From an uncultured Pedobacter sp. (lineage in GTDB: Bacteria; Bacteroidota; Bacteroidia; Sphingobacteriales; Sphingobacteriaceae), in NCBI RefSeq assembly GCF_946479715.1, contig NZ_CAMLHF010000051.1, forward strand, positions 1 through 28,918: DNA of 28,918 bases, in the 5' to 3' direction. The position numbers and the translations under genes were made by a program. Below, piece by piece: positions 24,674 to 28,918 of this stretch; position 1 is the first letter of the stretch, and each line of letters opens with the position of its first letter. Below the pieces are notes generated by a model. That model had not been told where the DNA came from, ran no database searches, and saw only the letters and a program-made list of their open reading frames with translations.

Positions 24674-24706
24674 AAAAGTTATTTTATTTTCATATTATTG
24701 GGATAC

Positions 24707-24718
24707 TAAATCGTTTTA
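24707..24718. promoter_or_regulatory. LacI-family-like operator before GH92 gene
   Basis: TAAATCGTTTTA differs at one position from the TAAAACGTTTTA palindromes before the second susC. It is centred about 56 bp before the GH92 ATG, with ATTGG five bases upstream, as at two of the other sites. This places the mannosidase genes in the same predicted regulon. Confidence 0.5.
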
Positions 24719-24768
24719 AACCAAATATAAAACCCCTTAGATAGGTAATAAGGGAGAACCACACAAAC

Positions 24769-27030
24769 ATGAAACTAAAAACTATTTTAATCGCATTTGT
24801 ATTGCTGCTTAATGTTGCATTTGCGCAACAGCCAGATCTGGTGCAATACGTAAATACCCTGCAGGGTACCAATTCTAAACATGAACTTACGAGGGGTAAT
24901 ACGTATCCCACAACAGCGCTGCCTTTTGGTATGCATACCTGGACGCCACAAACGGGTAACAATGGGGATGGCTGGAAATACCAATATTTTAAGAAAACCA
25001 TTCGTGGTTTTCAACAAGCCCATCAATGCAGTTCATGGACAAATGATTATTGCGTATTTTCTTTAATGCCGGTTACAGGAAAGCTCACTTTAAATGAAAA
25101 TGATCGCCAGACTGGTTTTGACCACAAGAATGAAATTGCTAAACCTAACTACTACAAGGTAAAACTCGATAATAATATTGTAACCGAAATAGCCCCAACA
25201 GAAAGGGGGGCACACCTGCGTTTTACTTTTCCTAAGAATGGTAAAAGTTACCTTGTTTTAGATGGATACACGGGTTTAAGTGGGGTAAAGATCTATCCTA
25301 AAGAAAAAAAGATTACAGGGTATGTTCATAACGGTCGTATAAGAGATAGCCTGAATAGCTATTTCGAAATCATTTTTGATAAGCCATTTGTAAAGTATGG
25401 TACCTGGGATAATACTAATAACGCAATATCAGAAGGTACATTAGTAGCTCAAGGCAAAGGGAAGGGTGCTTACATCGAATTTAAACAGGGCGAAATAGTA
25501 CAAGCAAAAACGGCGTCATCCTACATCAGTGAAGATCAGGCAAGCTTAACTTTAAAAAGAGAGTTAGGGAAGTTTAAAACCCTGGATCAAACAAAAGCTG
25601 CGGGCGCAAAAATATGGAATGACCATTTGGGTAAAATCCTTGTAGAAGGCGGATCGGAAGAGGATAAAGCTACATTCTATTCTTGCTATTTCAGAGCAAG
25701 CTTGTTTTCAAGACAATTCTTTGAATATGATAAAGATGGTAAACCCTATTATTTTAGTCCGTACGATGGTAAAGTACACCAGGGATACATGTTCACTGAC
25801 ACTGGTTTCTGGGATACCTTCCGTGCTCAATTTCCATTAAATACGATTATGCAGCCTACAATGCATGGCCGTTATATGCAGGCAATGTTAGATGCGCAGG
25901 AGCAATGCGGATGGCTTCCGTCCTGGTCATTCCCTGGAGAGGGTGGAAGTATGATTGGTAATCATGCCATTTCTTTATTGGCTGACGCTTGGGCAAAAGG
26001 GATCAGAACATTTAATCCTGAACAAGCGCTAAAAGCATACCTTCATGAGGCAACCAATAAAGGTCCATGGGGACCTGCCAACGGTCGTCATGGTTGGAAA
26101 GAATATTACGAACTTGGCTATGTTCCATATCCAGAATACAGAGAAGCCACAGCAAAAACGCTGGAATATGCTTACGATGATTTTTGTGGCTATAATCTGG
26201 CAAAAATGACCAACAACGATTTCTATGCTGATGTGTTTAGCAGGCAAATGTATAACTATAAAAACGTTTATGATCCGGGTACCCGCTTTATGCGTGGCAA
26301 ACAAAAGGATGGTAAATGGGTGCCTAATTTTGATCCAATTGAATGGGGTGGCCCCTTTACAGAAGGTAATGCATGGCACTATCAGTGGTCGGTATTTCAA
26401 GATGTTCAGGGCTTGATCAATCTGATGAAAGGCGAGCAGAATTTCACGGCCAAGCTGGATTCTGTATTTACTGAACCCAACAAAGTTAAAGTAGGAACAT
26501 ATGGTGGCTTAATCCACGAAATGACAGAGATGGTGATGGCCAATCTTGGTCAGTACGCACATGGTAACCAGCCTATACAGCATATGATTTATCTATATAA
26601 TTATGCCGGCGAACCATGGAAAGCGCAATTCCATGCACGCGATGTAATGTATAAACTTTACAATTCTACAGAAAATGGATATCCTGGCGATGAAGATCAG
26701 GGCCAAACTTCATCATGGTATGTATTAAGTGCCATGGGTTTTTATAGTGTTTGCCCAGGTACAGATCAATATGTTATTGGTAGTCCAATGTTCAAAAAAA
26801 TTACAATTAGTCTGGAAAATGGTAAGAAATTTATCATAGAGGGAAACAACAATAACAAAGAAAACTTTTACATTAGTGCAGCAACGCTGAATGGGAAAAC
26901 ATATACCAAAAACTATATCACACATAGTGACATTACCAACGGGGGTATATTGAAATTTGAAATGAGTAATAAACCAAATCTGCAAAGAGGCCTTTCTGGT
27001 GATGATAAGCCTTTTTCTTTATCAAAATAA
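24769..27030 (+). CDS. GH92 family Ca2+-dependent alpha-mannosidase, probably alpha-1,2
   Basis: This exo-alpha-mannosidase removes terminal mannose with inversion, using calcium. The 753-residue protein has a signal peptide (MKLKTILIAFVLLLNVAFA) with no lipobox Cys, so it is probably periplasmic. An N-terminal beta-sandwich (about 25-270) precedes the (alpha/alpha)6 catalytic domain. By my recollection of Bacteroides BT3990 numbering (acid E533, specificity pair H584-E585, bases D642/D644), the equivalents here are E532 in TEGNAWHYQW, H583-E584 in GLIHEM, and D641/D643 in PGDEDQGQ. The spacings of 51, 52, 109 and 111 residues are identical. Keeping the His-Glu pair predicts alpha-1,2 preference. 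HGNQPIQH stands where many members read GNEPSHH. The gene has its own operator and is followed 4 bases later by GH125. Confidence 0.95.
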   Translation: MKLKTILIAFVLLLNVAFAQQPDLVQYVNTLQGTNSKHELTRGNTYPTTALPFGMHTWTPQTGNNGDGWKYQYFKKTIRGFQQAHQCSSWTNDYCVFSLMPVTGKLTLNENDRQTGFDHKNEIAKPNYYKVKLDNNIVTEIAPTERGAHLRFTFPKNGKSYLVLDGYTGLSGVKIYPKEKKITGYVHNGRIRDSLNSYFEIIFDKPFVKYGTWDNTNNAISEGTLVAQGKGKGAYIEFKQGEIVQAKTASSYISEDQASLTLKRELGKFKTLDQTKAAGAKIWNDHLGKILVEGGSEEDKATFYSCYFRASLFSRQFFEYDKDGKPYYFSPYDGKVHQGYMFTDTGFWDTFRAQFPLNTIMQPTMHGRYMQAMLDAQEQCGWLPSWSFPGEGGSMIGNHAISLLADAWAKGIRTFNPEQALKAYLHEATNKGPWGPANGRHGWKEYYELGYVPYPEYREATAKTLEYAYDDFCGYNLAKMTNNDFYADVFSRQMYNYKNVYDPGTRFMRGKQKDGKWVPNFDPIEWGGPFTEGNAWHYQWSVFQDVQGLINLMKGEQNFTAKLDSVFTEPNKVKVGTYGGLIHEMTEMVMANLGQYAHGNQPIQHMIYLYNYAGEPWKAQFHARDVMYKLYNSTENGYPGDEDQGQTSSWYVLSAMGFYSVCPGTDQYVIGSPMFKKITISLENGKKFIIEGNNNNKENFYISAATLNGKTYTKNYITHSDITNGGILKFEMSNKPNLQRGLSGDDKPFSLSK

Positions 27031-27034
27031 AACA

Positions 27035-28450
27035 ATGAAACGAAGAATCTTTTTACAAAACACCGGGTTATTGGCAGCCGGACTTATGGTAGATAAAGTA
27101 TCATTTGCTGCGGCACCTGATTTTCCTATTGTCAGAGTCCCTGAATCAAAAAGACACTTTCAAAGTAAAGCTGTGGAAAGTGCAATAGCTGAATTCAAAA
27201 AGAACGTCAAAAACAAGGAATTAGGATGGTTATTTGAGAATTGTTTTCCTAATACTTTAGATACTACGGTAACTTATACGGAGCAAAATGGCAAACCTGA
27301 TACTTATGTAATCACCGGTGATATTGATGCGATGTGGTTACGCGATAGTACAGCTCAGGTAACACCTTATTTGTCGCTTGTAAAGGATGATAAAAAACTG
27401 CATGATATGATTGCAGGTGTAATTAATCATCAGGTAAAATGCATCCATAAAGATCCATATGCAAATGCTTTTTATGGAGATGAAACGAAAGAAGGGGAGT
27501 GGAAAACGGATATTACCGACATGAAACCCGGTATTCACGAGCGCAAATGGGAAATTGATTCATTATGTTACCCAATCCGTTTAAGTTATCAATACTGGAA
27601 GTTAACTAAAGATACAGCACCGTTTGATACTACCTGGAGAGACGCAATTGCTTTAATTGTAAAGACTTTTAAGGAGCAGCAAAGAAAAGATGGTCTGGGG
27701 CCGTATCATTTCCAGCGCAAAACATCCTGGGCTACTGATGGCGTGCCATTAAGTGGTTACGGATATCCGGTAAAACCTGTGGGGTTAATCTGTTCTTCTT
27801 TCCGTCCTAGTGATGATGCAACTATTTATAATTTCCTGGTTCCTTCTAACTTCTTTGCTGTTATTAGTTTAAAACAAGCAGCAGAAATATTGAAGGCAGT
27901 AAATAAAGATACTGCCCTTGCAAACGAATGTATTGCTTTGGCAACTGAAGTTGAAAACGCATTGCAGAAATATGCTATTGTAACACACCCTCAATTTGGT
28001 AAAGTATATGCATTTGAGGTAAATGGTTATGGCAGTTTCAATATTATGGACGATGCTAACGTACCAAGTTTACTGGCACTTCCTTATTTGGGTGCAGTAA
28101 AACCTAATGATCCGGTATACATTAATACACGCAAACTAATTCTTTCATTAGAAAACCCTTTCTATTTTGAAGGTAAGGCCGGAAAGGGAATTGGCAGTCC
28201 ACATACAGGATTAGATAAGATCTGGCCAATTAGTGTTGTAATGAGAGGATTAACGAGCAACAGTGATGCAGAAATTAAGCAATGTTTGCAAACATTGCAA
28301 AGCTGTCATGGTGGTACAGGATTTATGCACGAATCTTTTAATAAGAACGATGCTAAAGATTTTACCAGGTCTTGGTTTGCATGGTCAAACACAATTTTTG
28401 GAGAGCTGCTTTGGAAAATTTATAAAGAAAAACCACACCTTTTGGTATAG
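27035..28450 (+). CDS. GH125 family exo-alpha-1,6-mannosidase
   Basis: GH125 enzymes are metal-independent inverting exo-alpha-1,6-mannosidases that act on N-glycan cores and mannan side chains. The 471-residue protein from ATG 27035 begins MKRRIFLQNTGLLAAGLM, a twin-arginine-like export signal, so it may be folded before export. An in-frame ATG at 26999 lies inside the GH92 gene and would place extra residues before the signal. Family segments: TGDIDAMWLRDSTAQ near 95-109, HERKWEIDSLCYPIRLSYQYW near 168-188, ICSSFRPSDDA near 252-262, GSPHTGLDKIWP, and FMHESFNKND with WFAWSNTIFGELLW at the end. Asp260 and Glu433 are candidate acid and base; their spacing of 173 equals that of the D220/E393 pair I recall for the Clostridium enzyme. 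It forms a two-gene operon with GH92. Confidence 0.94.
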   Translation: MKRRIFLQNTGLLAAGLMVDKVSFAAAPDFPIVRVPESKRHFQSKAVESAIAEFKKNVKNKELGWLFENCFPNTLDTTVTYTEQNGKPDTYVITGDIDAMWLRDSTAQVTPYLSLVKDDKKLHDMIAGVINHQVKCIHKDPYANAFYGDETKEGEWKTDITDMKPGIHERKWEIDSLCYPIRLSYQYWKLTKDTAPFDTTWRDAIALIVKTFKEQQRKDGLGPYHFQRKTSWATDGVPLSGYGYPVKPVGLICSSFRPSDDATIYNFLVPSNFFAVISLKQAAEILKAVNKDTALANECIALATEVENALQKYAIVTHPQFGKVYAFEVNGYGSFNIMDDANVPSLLALPYLGAVKPNDPVYINTRKLILSLENPFYFEGKAGKGIGSPHTGLDKIWPISVVMRGLTSNSDAEIKQCLQTLQSCHGGTGFMHESFNKNDAKDFTRSWFAWSNTIFGELLWKIYKEKPHLLV

Positions 28451-28471
28451 GTTGCAAATGATTATCTAGGT

Positions 28472-28507
28472 AAAAGGGAGTTGTTGTACAAAGAACAGCT
28501 CCCTTTT
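28472..28507. terminator. Bidirectional terminator between GH125 and ROK gene
   Basis: AAAAGGGAGTTGTT (28472-28485) pairs with AACAGCTCCCTTTT (28494-28507) over 14 positions with one T-G wobble and an 8-base loop. The A-run and T-run at the outer ends give a U-rich tail on both strands. It serves the convergent GH125 and ROK genes. Confidence 0.85.
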
Positions 28508-28534
28508 CAATTATACATAAAACAGTAATTTTGA

Positions 28535-28918
28535 TTAGGCGAAATCGCAATTTTCCACTACAAGAGTTGCAGCACCTAAAAGTTCAGATTGTGATGCAAG
28601 ATTCGAAACCTTTATTTCGGTATGGTCAGCTAATCGGGGGATGCAGAATTCATTTATGGCTTGTTGTATTGGAGCCATTAAGAATTTACCAGCTGCTGCA
28701 CCTCGCCCACTTAAAACAATAAGTTCAGGATTCATAATATGAATTAGTGTAGCAATCCCTTTTCCTATTAAAAAGGCTGCATCAGAAAGTATAGAGAGTG
28801 CTAAAGGATCTCCGGCCCTTGCTGCATCCAGAAAATGATCTCCTTGTAACCTCGATTCATCTTTAAATAAATTCTCCATACTGGAGCTTATTCCATTGGC
28901 CATTTCAGATATTGCCCT
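28535..28918 (-). CDS. ROK family protein (sugar kinase or regulator), C-terminal fragment
   Basis: The frame is open from the window edge to TAA at 28537-28535; the 5' part lies outside. The visible 127 residues begin RAISEMANGISS, which in ROK proteins follows the zinc-binding CxCGxxGC and the ETVASG-type segment. They continue with LIGKGIATLIHIMNPELIVLSG and a C-terminal SELLGAATLV, both typical of ROK. The ROK family includes glucose/mannose/N-acetylhexosamine kinases and NagC/XylR-type repressors; the distinguishing N-terminal region (helix-turn-helix or not) is not in view. Its place at the end of a mannose-glycan locus would suit either a mannose kinase or a regulator. Confidence 0.85.
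   Translation of the reverse strand, partial: RAISEMANGISSSMENLFKDESRLQGDHFLDAARAGDPLALSILSDAAFLIGKGIATLIHIMNPELIVLSGRGAAAGKFLMAPIQQAINEFCIPRLADHTEIKVSNLASQSELLGAATLVVENCDFA

Noticed and set aside
26569..26592. GNQPIQH in place of GNEPSHH in GH92, first suspected as loss of the catalytic acid
   Set aside because: The spacing to D641/D643 shows that the acid is Glu532 in TEGNAWHYQW, which is present. GNQPIQH appears to be a subfamily variant.

Overview
The window looks like the chromosome of a member of the Bacteroidota, most likely Sphingobacteriaceae and close to Pedobacter. Evidence: low-GC coding style, two SusC/SusD pairs, the gene order rpmB-rpmG-DUF4295-ftsY-rimO, a bacillithiol gene (bshC), weak Shine-Dalgarno signals, and a perfect TAnnTTTG -7 promoter element before acs. 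The genus is inference from protein style; no search was run. Bases 1-47 are not genomic: they match the 3' part of the Illumina universal adapter, so genomic sequence starts at 48 and the left edge is probably a contig end.

Left part (48-6204): the tail of a probable GH29 alpha-L-fucosidase converges on a long minus-strand series. In transcription order this is rpmB, rpmG, a DUF4295 small protein, a terminator, ftsY, a 30-bp perfect inverted repeat, rimO, bshC and a malate/L-lactate dehydrogenase-family gene. It mixes ribosomal proteins, the SRP receptor, ribosomal S12 modification and thiol metabolism. FtsY as read has Val where the P-loop invariant Gly should be, one base away from the normal codon.

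Middle part (6205-14082): a divergent control region of 376 bp holds an 81-bp dyad built of TTCACA/TGTGAA units at 11-bp steps. acs (acetyl-CoA synthetase) and a CsbD-family stress gene follow. A 50-bp perfect palindrome then acts as a shared terminator with a large secreted M16 metallopeptidase on the other strand. Next come surE, a small membrane protein and lpxB, with overlapping ends that suggest translational coupling.

Right part (14083-28450): a polysaccharide-utilisation locus for alpha-mannose glycans. It has two susC-susD pairs, then a secreted GH92 enzyme (catalytic Glu/Asp and the His-Glu pair linked to alpha-1,2 specificity are present by motif and spacing) and a GH125 exo-alpha-1,6-mannosidase four bases downstream. 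SusC/SusD would capture and import oligosaccharides across the outer membrane, and the two exo-mannosidases would trim alpha-1,2 and alpha-1,6 linkages. No hybrid two-component regulator, SusR or ECF-sigma/anti-sigma gene is visible. Instead a TAAAACGTTTTA-type palindrome, like LacI-family operators, occurs before both susC genes (twice before the second) and, with one mismatch, before GH92. One unlinked repressor may therefore control the whole block. The window ends in the C-terminal part of a convergent ROK-family gene.

No tRNA, rRNA, CRISPR array, transposase or prophage gene was seen.
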